Both the position numbers and the translations under genes were made by a program. Of a stretch of DNA of 20,933 nucleotides, positions 1 to 6,741 are shown piece by piece. The notes under the pieces were generated by a model that was not told the DNA's origin, did no database searches, and was given only the letters and a program-made list of their open reading frames with translations. The stretch comes from Actinomycetes bacterium (lineage in GTDB: Bacteria > Actinomycetota > Actinomycetes > Actinomycetales > Actinomycetaceae). The stretch is taken from contig JAEWEQ010000010.1 of NCBI GenBank assembly GCA_023389315.1, forward strand, positions 1-20,933, given 5' to 3'. The stretch's first letter is position 1. The number at the start of each line of letters is the position of its first letter.

Positions 1-188
1 GTGTTTACGTCGTCCCCAAGCCGGCAAAGACGCAAACAGGGAAAGAAGAAGTCAAGGTTGATTTCTTCACCTTGACTATGACAGACGCAGAACGCGCGAT
101 TCTCCGTATCTGCTTGGAGGATCGCCACCAGCGTACTCGCACTCCTGGCGAATTGCGCATGATCAGGGACATCCTGCAGAGGCTGTAG
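1..188 (+). CDS. 3' end of an unrecognised gene (partial)
   Basis: An open frame runs in from the left edge (codons in phase with position 3) and ends at TAG 186-188, giving 61 visible residues. The visible part has a lysine-rich stretch (KTQTGKEEVKV), then a mixed polar C-terminus with MTDAERAILRICLED and GELRMIRDILQRL, which looks helical. I see no membrane segment and no motif I recognise, so I assign no function. Base composition looks clearly less GC-rich than the genes to the right, and the following 70 bases are AT-rich. That may mean an acquired or accessory gene at the edge of the conserved cluster. It converges with the minus-strand gene ending at 326, with a strong hairpin between them. 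A real CDS is likely because of the clean frame up to the stop, but the start lies outside the window. Confidence 0.55.
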   Translation, partial: VYVVPKPAKTQTGKEEVKVDFFTLTMTDAERAILRICLEDRHQRTRTPGELRMIRDILQRL

Positions 189-195
189 ATTGGGC

Positions 196-214
196 TAGAT
201 ATCTCAAATATCTA
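196..214 (+). terminator. AT-rich hairpin just after the first stop codon
   Basis: TAGATAT (196-202) and ATATCTA (208-214) form a perfect 7-bp stem around a 5-nt loop, starting 7 bases after the TAG at 188. It is weak (AT-rich) and lacks a following T-tract, so it may only contribute to 3'-end formation of the partial gene. Confidence 0.25.
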
Positions 215-260
215 CGGCACGAAACTACGTACTCATAATTTTCGTTGTGAGACAAACTTG

Positions 261-290
261 TGGGGCCTAGCCGGCAACGGCTAGGCCCCA
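261..290. terminator. Bidirectional hairpin terminator between convergent genes
   Basis: A perfect 12-bp inverted repeat, TGGGGCCTAGCC (261-272) and GGCTAGGCCCCA (279-290), flanks a 6-nt loop. It sits between a plus-strand gene ending at 188 and a minus-strand gene ending at 326, so it can serve both. No strong T-tract follows on either strand, which is common for actinobacterial hairpin terminators. Confidence 0.7.
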
Positions 291-325
291 CAGTAGTGAA
301 AGTGACGTTAAATCACCGCGAAGAA

Positions 326-1024
326 CTACTTGTTCTCCTCCGGCTCCACTTCCGGCTTGGTTTCGAAAGCGGCCGGGTCTTCGGCTTCAGCCGGGGGAAC
401 GTCCTCGGCGGGAACGTCCTCGGCAACGTCATCGGACTGCACCGGTTCGGCCGGGTTGGTGGGAACCTCCACGTCCGAATCCAGGTCCGCCCAGTACTCT
501 TCCGCCCACGGATCTTCCAGCGGCTGCGAACGACGCCACAGCAGGTAGCCAGCGCCCGCGGCGACGGTGCCCAGCAAGGTCCAACCCAGGAACTTACCAA
601 CGCGACGCTTCTTCGGAGCCGGCTTGGTCAACGACTTGCGGGTAGCATCACCAGCGCGCTGCGCACGCTCCACCAAAGAGCCATCCTTCTGCGCGGCCTT
701 GGAAGCCTCACGCGCCGCGTTTTCGATGCGCGGCAAGTAGTCATCCACTACCTTGTCGTGGACGTTGTCCAGGTAGGGACGCACCTTGTCGGCAGCTTCC
801 TCAATCTTCGGGGCGGTTACCTTCACGGTGTCCTCCCACAGTTTCTGCGCACGCGGGCCGGCCCACTCCATGCCCTGCTCAGCAAGCTGAGACGCACGAT
901 CGAGGCCCTGCTCGGCCAGATGAGAGGCCCGGGTCACGATTTCTTCCCCGTGGCGCGAAGCCGCATCAGTGAGCGCTTCGGCTTCCCGCTGTAGTTTCTT
1001 CGGGTCAAGATTCTTCCGCATCAT
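326..1024 (-). CDS. Single-pass membrane protein with amphipathic helices (Rv0008c position)
   Basis: The product is 232 aa. I start at the ATG at 1024 because GGGGAGG lies just upstream; a second ATG at 1021 is spaced even better, and an upstream start at 1081 has no such site. Residues 1-150 are alanine- and charge-rich and probably helical, with a near-duplication (SHLAEQGLDRA / SQLAEQGMEWA). A basic stretch (KPAPKKRRVGK) precedes one membrane segment (GWTLLGTVAAGAGYLLWRR, about 160-178). The motif DPWAEEYW and a long acidic Pro/Glu tail with two AEDVP units follow. Position next to ppiA on the opposite strand matches Rv0008c of M. tuberculosis, and the architecture resembles the DUF5324 proteins beside ppi in Streptomyces; both are inferences from layout. 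Function unknown. It is transcribed away from ppiA. Confidence 0.8.
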   Translation of the reverse strand: MMRKNLDPKKLQREAEALTDAASRHGEEIVTRASHLAEQGLDRASQLAEQGMEWAGPRAQKLWEDTVKVTAPKIEEAADKVRPYLDNVHDKVVDDYLPRIENAAREASKAAQKDGSLVERAQRAGDATRKSLTKPAPKKRRVGKFLGWTLLGTVAAGAGYLLWRRSQPLEDPWAEEYWADLDSDVEVPTNPAEPVQSDDVAEDVPAEDVPPAEAEDPAAFETKPEVEPEENK

Positions 1025-1140
1025 GTTCCTCCCCTTATTGCGGACTAAAAGTCGCCGCGCGGTAAACGGTGCACGCGACACTTACCCTCTATTGTGCCTT
1101 GATTCGGTGAATCTCGCAGTAAATAACGCAAAACCAAATA

Positions 1141-1173
1141 TTGTGCGACCCGCAAATGTGGGACACTAGGGGT
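1141..1173 (+). promoter_or_regulatory. Possible promoter giving a leaderless ppiA mRNA
   Basis: GACACT (1162-1167) resembles an actinobacterial -10 element and ends 6 bases before the ATG at 1174, so transcription could begin at or next to the start codon. TTGTGC (1141-1146) is a candidate -35, with a short 15-base spacer. No usable Shine-Dalgarno sequence precedes the ATG (the only purine run, AGGGG, is too close). Confidence 0.35.
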
Positions 1174-1698
1174 ATGAAAGCAACGATTCATACTAACAAG
1201 GGCGATATCCGCCTCGAACTGTTCCCCCACCACGCCCCGGTAACCGTGAAGAACTTCGTGGAACTGGCCCGCGGTGAACGCGAATGGACCCACCCGGGCA
1301 CCGGTGAGAAAACCACCGAACCCCTCTACGACGGTGTCATCTTCCACCGCGTCATCCCCGGGTTCATGATCCAAGGTGGCGACCCGCTGGGCATGGGAAT
1401 CGGCGGGCCCGGCTACAACTTCGACGACGAAATCCACCCCGAGCTGAACTTCAACGAACCCTACGTCCTCGCCATGGCTAACGCCGGCAAGCGCATGGGC
1501 AAGGGCACCAACGGGTCCCAGTTCTTCATCACCGTGGCACCCACCCCCTGGCTGATGGGCAACCACACCATCTTCGGCAAAGTAATCGACGAAGACTCCA
1601 AAGCCGTGGTCGACGCCATCGCCACCACCCCGACGGGAGCCCAAGACCGCCCGGTGGAAGAAATCGTGATGACTTCCATCGAAATTGAGGACAACTAA
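1174..1698 (+). CDS. ppiA: Cyclophilin-type peptidyl-prolyl cis-trans isomerase
   Basis: The product is 174 aa, normal for a single-domain bacterial cyclophilin, with no signal peptide or membrane segment, so it is cytoplasmic. It speeds cis-trans isomerisation of X-Pro bonds during folding. Family motifs are all present: FHRVIPGFMIQGGDP (about 57-71, catalytic Arg59 and Gln67), GTNGSQFFIT (111-120) and the region around Trp126 and His131 (WLMGNHTIFG). Trp126 is the residue tied to cyclosporin binding. I chose ATG 1174 because the fold begins there (MKATIHTNKGDIRLELF); the upstream ATG-less extension to 1141 carries no family sequence. The rhomboid gene follows after 9 bases, so the two are probably co-transcribed. 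ppiA is at the same place in M. tuberculosis (Rv0009). Confidence 0.95.
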   Translation: MKATIHTNKGDIRLELFPHHAPVTVKNFVELARGEREWTHPGTGEKTTEPLYDGVIFHRVIPGFMIQGGDPLGMGIGGPGYNFDDEIHPELNFNEPYVLAMANAGKRMGKGTNGSQFFITVAPTPWLMGNHTIFGKVIDEDSKAVVDAIATTPTGAQDRPVEEIVMTSIEIEDN

Positions 1699-1707
1699 CT
1701 CAAAACG

Positions 1708-2607
1708 ATGAGCTCAACCCCCGCATACGGGCAACGACATGACGACCAGTGGCGCGGGCCGAAATGCCCGCGCCACCCGCACGCTGACGCCATTTCCCAA
1801 TGCAAACGCTGCAACCGGCCCACCTGCCCTGACTGCACCATCCGCACCGAAGTGGCCAACGTGTGCCCCGAATGCCTCTCCGCGAACACCGAGTTTCGCA
1901 GCTACCAAGTAGCTCAGCAGCGAGGACGGGTACGTCCTCGCTTGGCACGCGGAGCCACCGCCACCCAAGGGATCATCGCGGTCACCACGCTGGTGTCACT
2001 GGTGGCCATGTTCTACCACCCGCTGACCCAGCTGCTGGCATTCCACCCGATACTGGCCTACGTGCAGCCGTGGCGTTTCCTCACAGTGGGCTTGGTGCAT
2101 GCCGGGGTACTGCACTTGGGGTTGAATATGCTCTCCCTGTACCTGTTTGGGCCGGCGTTGGAACGCTACCTCGGTAGCGTGCGACTACTGGCCGTCTACT
2201 TGCTGTCGATAATCGGCGGGTCGGTAACCGTCCTCGTGCTGGGGGTCTTCTTGCCGATGGCGCAAGGGGCGTGGACCGTGGGGGCCTCCGGTGGCCTGTT
2301 TGGATTATTCGCCGCACTACTGGTGATTGAGAGGCTACGCGGCTCCGACACCCGCACGCTGCTGATCTTCCTAGGGATCAACTTCGCCTACGGGTTCATG
2401 GTGTCCAACGTTTCCTGGCAAGGACACCTGGGGGGCATCATCTTCGGTGCTCTCACCACCTGGGTGATCGTAACCCTGGCGCGCCCCAAAGCGGGCGTCA
2501 CCGCGCAACGACAAGCCACCACGCAGTATCTGGCTATCGCGGGAGTGCTGGTGTTGCAGGTTGCCCTCGCGTGGGGAACCTACGCCTGGGCTTTCGGGCA
2601 GTTCTAA
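1708..2607 (+). CDS. Rhomboid family intramembrane serine protease with N-terminal zinc finger
   Basis: The product is 299 aa. Residues 20-56 hold a cysteine-rich finger: Cys20/His23, Cys32/Cys35, Cys40/Cys43 and Cys53/Cys56, B-box-like spacing. From about residue 85 there are six or seven hydrophobic helices. Rhomboid hallmarks are present: HAGVLHLGLN (131-140, including His136 and the oxyanion-hole Asn140), GASGGLFG (192-199, nucleophile Ser194) and WQGHLGG (238-243, catalytic His240). It should cleave membrane-embedded substrates, but the substrate is unknown. Start ATG 1708 is 9 bases after the ppiA stop with no clear ribosome site, which suggests translational coupling. An inverted pair of the CGAGGACG octamer (1921-1940) lies in the linker between finger and membrane domain (QQRGRVRPRLA), where sequence constraint is likely low. 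Confidence 0.93.
   Translation: MSSTPAYGQRHDDQWRGPKCPRHPHADAISQCKRCNRPTCPDCTIRTEVANVCPECLSANTEFRSYQVAQQRGRVRPRLARGATATQGIIAVTTLVSLVAMFYHPLTQLLAFHPILAYVQPWRFLTVGLVHAGVLHLGLNMLSLYLFGPALERYLGSVRLLAVYLLSIIGGSVTVLVLGVFLPMAQGAWTVGASGGLFGLFAALLVIERLRGSDTRTLLIFLGINFAYGFMVSNVSWQGHLGGIIFGALTTWVIVTLARPKAGVTAQRQATTQYLAIAGVLVLQVALAWGTYAWAFGQF
1921..1940. repeat. Inverted pair of the CGAGGACG octamer
   Basis: CGAGGACG (1921-1928) and CGTCCTCG (1933-1940) face each other across GGTA, forming a perfect 8-bp stem inside the rhomboid gene. It encodes RGRVRPR of the linker. It could fold in RNA or bind a protein dimer in DNA; neither is shown. Confidence 0.75.
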
Positions 2608-2635
2608 GAGCGCGGCAAAGGCGCGCGGGCTAGGT

Positions 2636-2902
2636 CTACCGCCAACGCAAAGTCATGATGAAACCGGCGAACATAAGGCCGAAGCCCACCGCCAGGTTCC
2701 AGTTACCGACCTTCGGGATCGGGTAGGCGAAGTTCGTCATGTAAACCACGACCAGCCACACCAAGCCCAGCAGCATCAAGGTCACGAAAGTCGGCGCCCA
2801 CCACGACGGAGAAGTGGGGATACCATCAGTCCACGAAGCAATGGTGGTGTCTTCAGCCTCAACCGGGCGGCCTTGCTTCTTGCGTTTCTTCGATACAGGC
2901 AC
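2636..2902 (-). CDS. crgA: Cell division protein CrgA
   Basis: The product is 88 aa starting at GTG 2902. I chose this start because the family begins with a short basic stretch, here VPVSKKRKKQGR; the frame stays open to 3109 but the extra sequence is not CrgA-like and would run through the divergent promoter. Two membrane helices follow: about 35-56 (WAPTFVTLMLLGLVWLVVVY) and 68-85, ending with the family's TLRW-type terminus (MTLRWR). CrgA is known as an actinobacterial divisome protein that interacts with FtsZ, FtsI/PBP and septal or polar wall machinery. It converges on the rhomboid gene (28 bases between stops) and diverges from the DUF881 gene, as in M. tuberculosis (Rv0011c/Rv0012). 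Confidence 0.93.
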   Translation of the reverse strand: MPVSKKRKKQGRPVEAEDTTIASWTDGIPTSPSWWAPTFVTLMLLGLVWLVVVYMTNFAYPIPKVGNWNLAVGFGLMFAGFIMTLRWR

Positions 2903-2953
2903 GAGGGTAACTTTCTGCTGCGAGGGCGGAGCGCGCCCGGCCCAAGCAAACAC

Positions 2954-2990
2954 TTGAAACCCCGTGCGCGCCGGTAAATACTTAATAATT
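2954..2990 (+). promoter_or_regulatory. Divergent promoter region between crgA and the DUF881 gene
   Basis: The 132 bases between the two starts contain TTGAAA (2954-2959), followed by an unusually AT-rich run (TAAATACTTAATAATTAG, 2975-2992) that offers several -10 candidates on both strands. The -35/-10 spacing cannot be fixed by eye (15 to 19 bases). Confidence 0.4.
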
Positions 2991-3034
2991 AGCGTACCAG
3001 TTTCAGCCCGCCAGATACGAAAGCGAAAGGTCCC

Positions 3035-3820
3035 ATGACAACGCCCCCACCGTCCTCGCACCGCCGTGAGCGGACCAGCGAAGAACGACGCCGGGGGGCG
3101 CACCGCCAAAACCGGGCAACCAAGCCCCGTCGGTGGCGACCGTCCTCGCTAATGGCTCGCCTGATCGTGGGACTGAGCGCCGGGGTGCTATTCGCCATGG
3201 GAATGAACTTGGCGCAAGGCAACGAAGGACGCTACGGGTCAGACCTGCGTTCCCTCATTCACGCCAAAGAAAACGCGGTCTCGCAGCTGCGCGACGAAAC
3301 CACGCAACTGCAAAACACCGCCCAACAGCTGCAAGAAAGCAGCCAAATCCAACCCAAACCAGGTCCCGAGGACGCGCGCGCCACCTTGGTGGGCCCAGGC
3401 CTGCGGGTAACGCTCACCGACGCGCCCATTCCCGAGCCCTTCCCACCCGGCCTCAACGCCGATGACCTGGTGATACACCAGCAAGACATTGAAGCGGTAT
3501 TTAACGCCCTGTGGGCAGGTGGCGCCGAAGCCATCGCTATCCAAGGGATGCGCGTGCAGATGAACTCGCAAGTCAGCTGCGTGGGCAATGTCATCAACAT
3601 CAATGGACAATTGTTCTCACCGCCCTATGAGATCACCGCCATAGGGGATAGCGCGCAGATGCGTGAGAAACTATACCAAGATGAACAGATTAAAATTATC
3701 CAGCAGTATGTGGCGCGATATAATCTGGGATTTACCGTGAAAGACCAAAACGAAATCGTGATGGATCGAATCGGCGGTGAGCAAGAAGCCGTCTATGCGA
3801 AAGTTGTCGAGGATGCCTAA
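3035..3820 (+). CDS. DUF881 family membrane-anchored protein (Rv0012-like)
   Basis: The product is 261 aa. A basic, disordered N-terminus (1-38) is followed by one membrane helix (about 40-60, RLIVGLSAGVLFAMGMNLA), then a Gln/Leu-rich coiled coil (about 74-104) and the DUF881 globular domain (about 112-250), with family features such as LVGPGLRVTLTDAP, IEAVFNALWAGGAEAIAIQ and INGQLFSPPYEITAIGD. The domain should face outside the cell. DUF881 proteins sit between crgA and the sortase or pknB genes in many actinobacteria, and a role in division or wall assembly is inferred from that context only. GAAAGG (3025-3030) is 4 bases before the ATG. The 3' end overlaps the sortase gene, so the two are coupled. 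Two copies of the CGTCCTCG octamer lie near the 5' end (3051, 3141). Confidence 0.9.
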   Translation: MTTPPPSSHRRERTSEERRRGAHRQNRATKPRRWRPSSLMARLIVGLSAGVLFAMGMNLAQGNEGRYGSDLRSLIHAKENAVSQLRDETTQLQNTAQQLQESSQIQPKPGPEDARATLVGPGLRVTLTDAPIPEPFPPGLNADDLVIHQQDIEAVFNALWAGGAEAIAIQGMRVQMNSQVSCVGNVININGQLFSPPYEITAIGDSAQMREKLYQDEQIKIIQQYVARYNLGFTVKDQNEIVMDRIGGEQEAVYAKVVEDA

Positions 3821-4568
3821 ACACCGGCCCGCACATCGCAAAGTCCGCCGTCCCTCCGTTGGGGCGGTGATTTTGGGGATTATCGGGGAACTTTGCATCA
3901 CCGTCGCACTTGTCCTGGGCTTGTACGTTTTCTGGGAACTGTACTGGTCATCTTGGGAAGTGGAAGAAAATCGCGAAATTGCGATCGCCGAATTCCACGC
4001 CCAACTACCACCGCCCGTCAAAGAAGAAGGCGTTAAGCGCACCGACGCGCCACCCCCGTTTGAAGCTGTCGGATGGGGCGAAACCATCGGGGTGTTGCAC
4101 ATGACCCAGTGGGGAATGCAGATCCCAGTAGTAGAAGGCACAGACATGTCGCTGCTGGACCAAGCTCTGGCCGGACACTACCCCACCACCGACCAAGCCG
4201 GCGACGTCGGCAACTTCGCCATCGCCGCCCACCGCCGCACCCGCGGTAACAACTTCCGCCGCATCGACGTGCTGGAACCAGGGGACCGTTTCGTCCTCGA
4301 AACTAAGGACGCTTGGCTGGTGTATGAGATGCGCTCGCGCGAAATCGTGGACCCCGGGGCCATTGACGTGCTGTGGCCGGTGCCCCACGAAAAGGACGCT
4401 ACGCCCTCGCAACGCCTGATGACGATGACCACCTGCCACCCTGAATTCGGAAGTTCCGAGCGTTTCATCGTGTATTCAGAACTGGTGTATTGGATGCCGC
4501 GCGACAGCGGCACGCCCGAAGAGCTTAAAGCTGAGCCAGCGGGGAGCGAATCAGACACGCAAGGATGA
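3813..4568 (+). CDS. srtE: Class E sortase
   Basis: About 251 aa if translation starts at ATG 3813, overlapping the DUF881 stop by 8 bases. GTG 3777 and ATG 3795 are in frame and also possible; none has a clear ribosome site. A basic N-terminus is followed by a membrane anchor (about 16-42) and the sortase barrel. Catalytic residues in this numbering are His140 (AIAAHRRTRGNNF), Cys208 (MTMTTCHPEF) and Arg217 (SSERFIVYSEL). The TTCHP signature and position fit class E sortases, which attach LAXTG-type proteins to the peptidoglycan of high-GC Gram-positives. No sorting-signal substrate is encoded nearby, so this is probably a housekeeping sortase. A small membrane protein gene follows after 12 bases. 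Confidence 0.92.
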   Translation: MPKHRPAHRKVRRPSVGAVILGIIGELCITVALVLGLYVFWELYWSSWEVEENREIAIAEFHAQLPPPVKEEGVKRTDAPPPFEAVGWGETIGVLHMTQWGMQIPVVEGTDMSLLDQALAGHYPTTDQAGDVGNFAIAAHRRTRGNNFRRIDVLEPGDRFVLETKDAWLVYEMRSREIVDPGAIDVLWPVPHEKDATPSQRLMTMTTCHPEFGSSERFIVYSELVYWMPRDSGTPEELKAEPAGSESDTQG

Positions 4569-4580
4569 TGAGGCAAGAAC

Positions 4581-4760
4581 ATGTATAGCTGGATTTTTAG
4601 GCACCTGCCGGGGCCAACCTGGCTGCGAGTGATCGAAGCCCTGATCATTATTGCGGCAATCGCCTACGCGCTGCTGGAGTGGGGCTTCCCGTGGGTACAC
4701 GAGAACTTCAACTTGATCGACAACACCGTGGGTGAGTCCACGCCCGCGCCTACCCAGTAG
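4581..4760 (+). CDS. Small single-pass membrane protein (59 aa)
   Basis: ATG 4581 to TAG 4758-4760 encodes MYSWIFRHLPGPTWLRVIEA, a hydrophobic helix (LIIIAAIAYALLEWGF, about 21-36) and a short polar tail ending APTQ. GAGG (4570-4573) sits 7 bases before the ATG, a good ribosome site, and the gene is 12 bases behind the sortase, so it belongs to the same transcript. From memory, actinobacterial genomes often carry a similar small protein beginning with a Tyr/Trp-rich HLPGP stretch after the sortase. This supports a real gene, but I know no function. A role beside the sortase or the wall machinery is inference. The usual trpG-like gene seen next in mycobacteria is absent. Confidence 0.8.
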   Translation: MYSWIFRHLPGPTWLRVIEALIIIAAIAYALLEWGFPWVHENFNLIDNTVGESTPAPTQ

Positions 4761-4782
4761 CTGCACGAGGACGGCCGGCGCG

Positions 4783-4906
4783 GTTGGTTGCAGCCGCGCG
4801 GGTGGTTACGCCCCGGTAGACCGGGCGCACCGCCACGGGGGATCGGCCCGGGTTGGCGTCGTTGGTTGCAGCCGCGCGGTGGGCTTTTGCGCCCCGAAGC
4901 CGGGGC
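4783..4906. repeat. Duplicated GC-rich module with hairpins
   Basis: GTTGGTTGCAGCCGCGCGG occurs at 4783-4801 and again at 4861-4879 (19 of 19 identical). Each copy is followed after a short spacer by CGCCCCG and a hairpin: CCCGG-TAGA-CCGGG at 4812-4825 and GCCCCG-AAGC-CGGGGC at 4891-4906. The module fills the gap between the convergent small membrane protein gene and pknB. Transcription termination in both directions is the likeliest role. Confidence 0.7.
4891..4906 (-). terminator. Hairpin downstream of pknB
   Basis: A 6-bp perfect stem GCCCCG/CGGGGC with a 4-base loop lies 12 bases beyond the pknB stop. On the minus strand it reads GCCCCGGCTTCGGGGC, but no T-tract follows, so rho-independent action is uncertain. 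Confidence 0.45.
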
Positions 4907-4917
4907 ACTAGCTGGCG

Positions 4918-6741
4918 CTAGTCGCCCAAACCATCGCCGTTACCACCACCATCGGTAGGTGGCGCCGAGGGGTTACGATCTGACGGCTGCGTGGGTGCTG
5001 GCTGCGCCGGAGCTGCCTCCGCCACCGTCACGGTAATCGACTTACCCACATTCACGGTCCCGTTGGGCGACAGTGACACCACCGTGCCGGGCGCAAAATC
5101 GTTGGTCTTCATCTTCTCCACCCGGGTGCTCAGACCCAGGTCACGCAAGGCGTCAAGCACGGTGTTCTCATCCTGGCCCACCAGGTTCTCCGGGATGACC
5201 ACGCGCCCGGAGGACACCACGATCTTCACGGTGTCGCCCTTCTTGACGGCCGCCCCGGCCTCGGGCGAAGAAGAAATCACGCGGTCCTTTTCCTGCGGCC
5301 CGTCTTGGGTTTCCACTTCACCCAGTTTCAATCCTTCTTTTTCGAGGGCGGTGCGCGCCTGCGACTGCGACAGCCCCTTCAAGTCGGGGACGGTAACGCC
5401 CTCGGGACCGGAAGAAATATTCAACGTCACCGTCGAACCTTTCTCCACCTCGGTACCAGCGTCAGGATTGGTGGAGACGACGTGACCGGCCTCGACCTCA
5501 TCAGAGGGCGTCTTTTCACCCAGCTGGATCTTCAAACCGGCTTCGGTGAGTATCTGGCGGGCTTGCGCCTGATCAGCGCCGATCACGCTAGCGGGGATGG
5601 TCACCATCTCCTTTTCCGGCTCCTGGTTACCCAAGTACTGGTAGGCCGCCCAGCCGCCCACCGCCAGGGCCGCCAACAGCAGCAACACGGTGAAAATGAC
5701 ACCCACCGGGGACTTGCGCCGCTCCTCTTCCACTTCCTGTACCGCAGCGGCCTGGCGGCGAGTCTGCGTGCGGAACTGCGGCGGCGGAGGCGGAGTGGGA
5801 GGCATCGCAGTGGTACCCATAGTGGTGGTCTGCGTGCTAACCGGCTCCTCCCAGGTACTGGTCGCCGGAGCCAGCACCAGGGCGCCGCGCGCTGCCCGCT
5901 CTAAATCCGACAGCATGTCGTGCGCGGTGCGGTAACGCTGCTCCTTGTCCTTCGCCAGGGACTTCATCACCACCCGGTCAATGGACTCGGGTACATCGGA
6001 AGTGAGCGAGGACGGGGTGGGGGGCAGTTCGGAAACGTGCTGATAAGCCACGGAAACCGCCGAATCCCCCTTGAAAGGCGGGCGACCGGTGAGCAGTTCG
6101 AACAGTACGCAGCCGGTGGAGTACAAGTCGGAGCGAGCATCCACGACCTCGCCGCGCGCCTGCTCCGGAGAGAGGTACTGGGCGGTTCCAACCACCGCGT
6201 TGGTTTGCGTCATGGTGGCTTGGGAGTCGGTCACTGCGCGGGCAATGCCGAAGTCCATTACCTTGATCTTGCCCTGGTTGGTGAGCATCACGTTGCCCGG
6301 TTTGATGTCGCGGTGCACCAGGCCGTGAGAATGCGAGTACTCCAGCGCAGCGAGCACCCCGGAAATGATCTCAATGGCTTCATCAATGGGTACGGGAGCG
6401 CCACCGGCCAGCAGGTCGCGCACGGTGTGGCCCTCGACGTACTCCATGACGATGTAGGGAACCTGCACGGAGGAGCCGTCGGGGGTGTGTAGCTGCTCTT
6501 CACCGGTGTCGTAAACCGCGACGATGTTGGGATGGTTGAGGGAGGCAGCGGACTGGGCTTCGCGGCGGAACCGAGTTTGGAACAGGGAATCGCGGGCCAA
6601 GTCAGTGCGCAGCATCTTGATAGCCACGACGCGGGAGAGGCGGGTATCGAAGCCAAGATGAACCTGGGCCATACCGCCGCGCCCAATCATGGCGCGCACC
6701 TCGTAGCGGCCAGCCAGGCGGCGGGGCTCGTTATCAACCAT
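4918..6741 (-). CDS. pknB: Serine/threonine protein kinase PknB with three PASTA domains
   Basis: The product is 607 aa. Kinase domain about 13-275: glycine loop GRGGMAQV (20-27), Lys42, catalytic HRDIKPGN (Asp145), DFG (163-165) and activation-loop threonines in MTQTNAVVGTAQYLSPE (Thr178, Thr180), matching the autophosphorylation sites of mycobacterial PknB. A Pro/Thr-rich juxtamembrane region leads to one membrane helix (about 347-369). Three extracellular PASTA repeats follow (about 380-445, 447-512, 513-575); M. tuberculosis PknB has four. The tail is Gly/Pro/Asp-rich. PASTA domains bind muropeptides or lipid II, so this is the wall-sensing kinase for growth and division. ATG 6741 overlaps the pknA stop by 8 bases, with GGAGG 8 bases upstream. 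It is the last gene of the operon. Confidence 0.97.
   Translation of the reverse strand: MVDNEPRRLAGRYEVRAMIGRGGMAQVHLGFDTRLSRVVAIKMLRTDLARDSLFQTRFRREAQSAASLNHPNIVAVYDTGEEQLHTPDGSSVQVPYIVMEYVEGHTVRDLLAGGAPVPIDEAIEIISGVLAALEYSHSHGLVHRDIKPGNVMLTNQGKIKVMDFGIARAVTDSQATMTQTNAVVGTAQYLSPEQARGEVVDARSDLYSTGCVLFELLTGRPPFKGDSAVSVAYQHVSELPPTPSSLTSDVPESIDRVVMKSLAKDKEQRYRTAHDMLSDLERAARGALVLAPATSTWEEPVSTQTTTMGTTAMPPTPPPPPQFRTQTRRQAAAVQEVEEERRKSPVGVIFTVLLLLAALAVGGWAAYQYLGNQEPEKEMVTIPASVIGADQAQARQILTEAGLKIQLGEKTPSDEVEAGHVVSTNPDAGTEVEKGSTVTLNISSGPEGVTVPDLKGLSQSQARTALEKEGLKLGEVETQDGPQEKDRVISSSPEAGAAVKKGDTVKIVVSSGRVVIPENLVGQDENTVLDALRDLGLSTRVEKMKTNDFAPGTVVSLSPNGTVNVGKSITVTVAEAAPAQPAPTQPSDRNPSAPPTDGGGNGDGLGD

Noticed and set aside
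260..994. Long open frame (244 codons) on the plus strand opposite the first minus-strand gene
   Set aside because: It is the antisense shadow of 326-1024, begins inside the hairpin terminator, has no ribosome site and gives an Arg/Leu/Gly-biased product with no domain.
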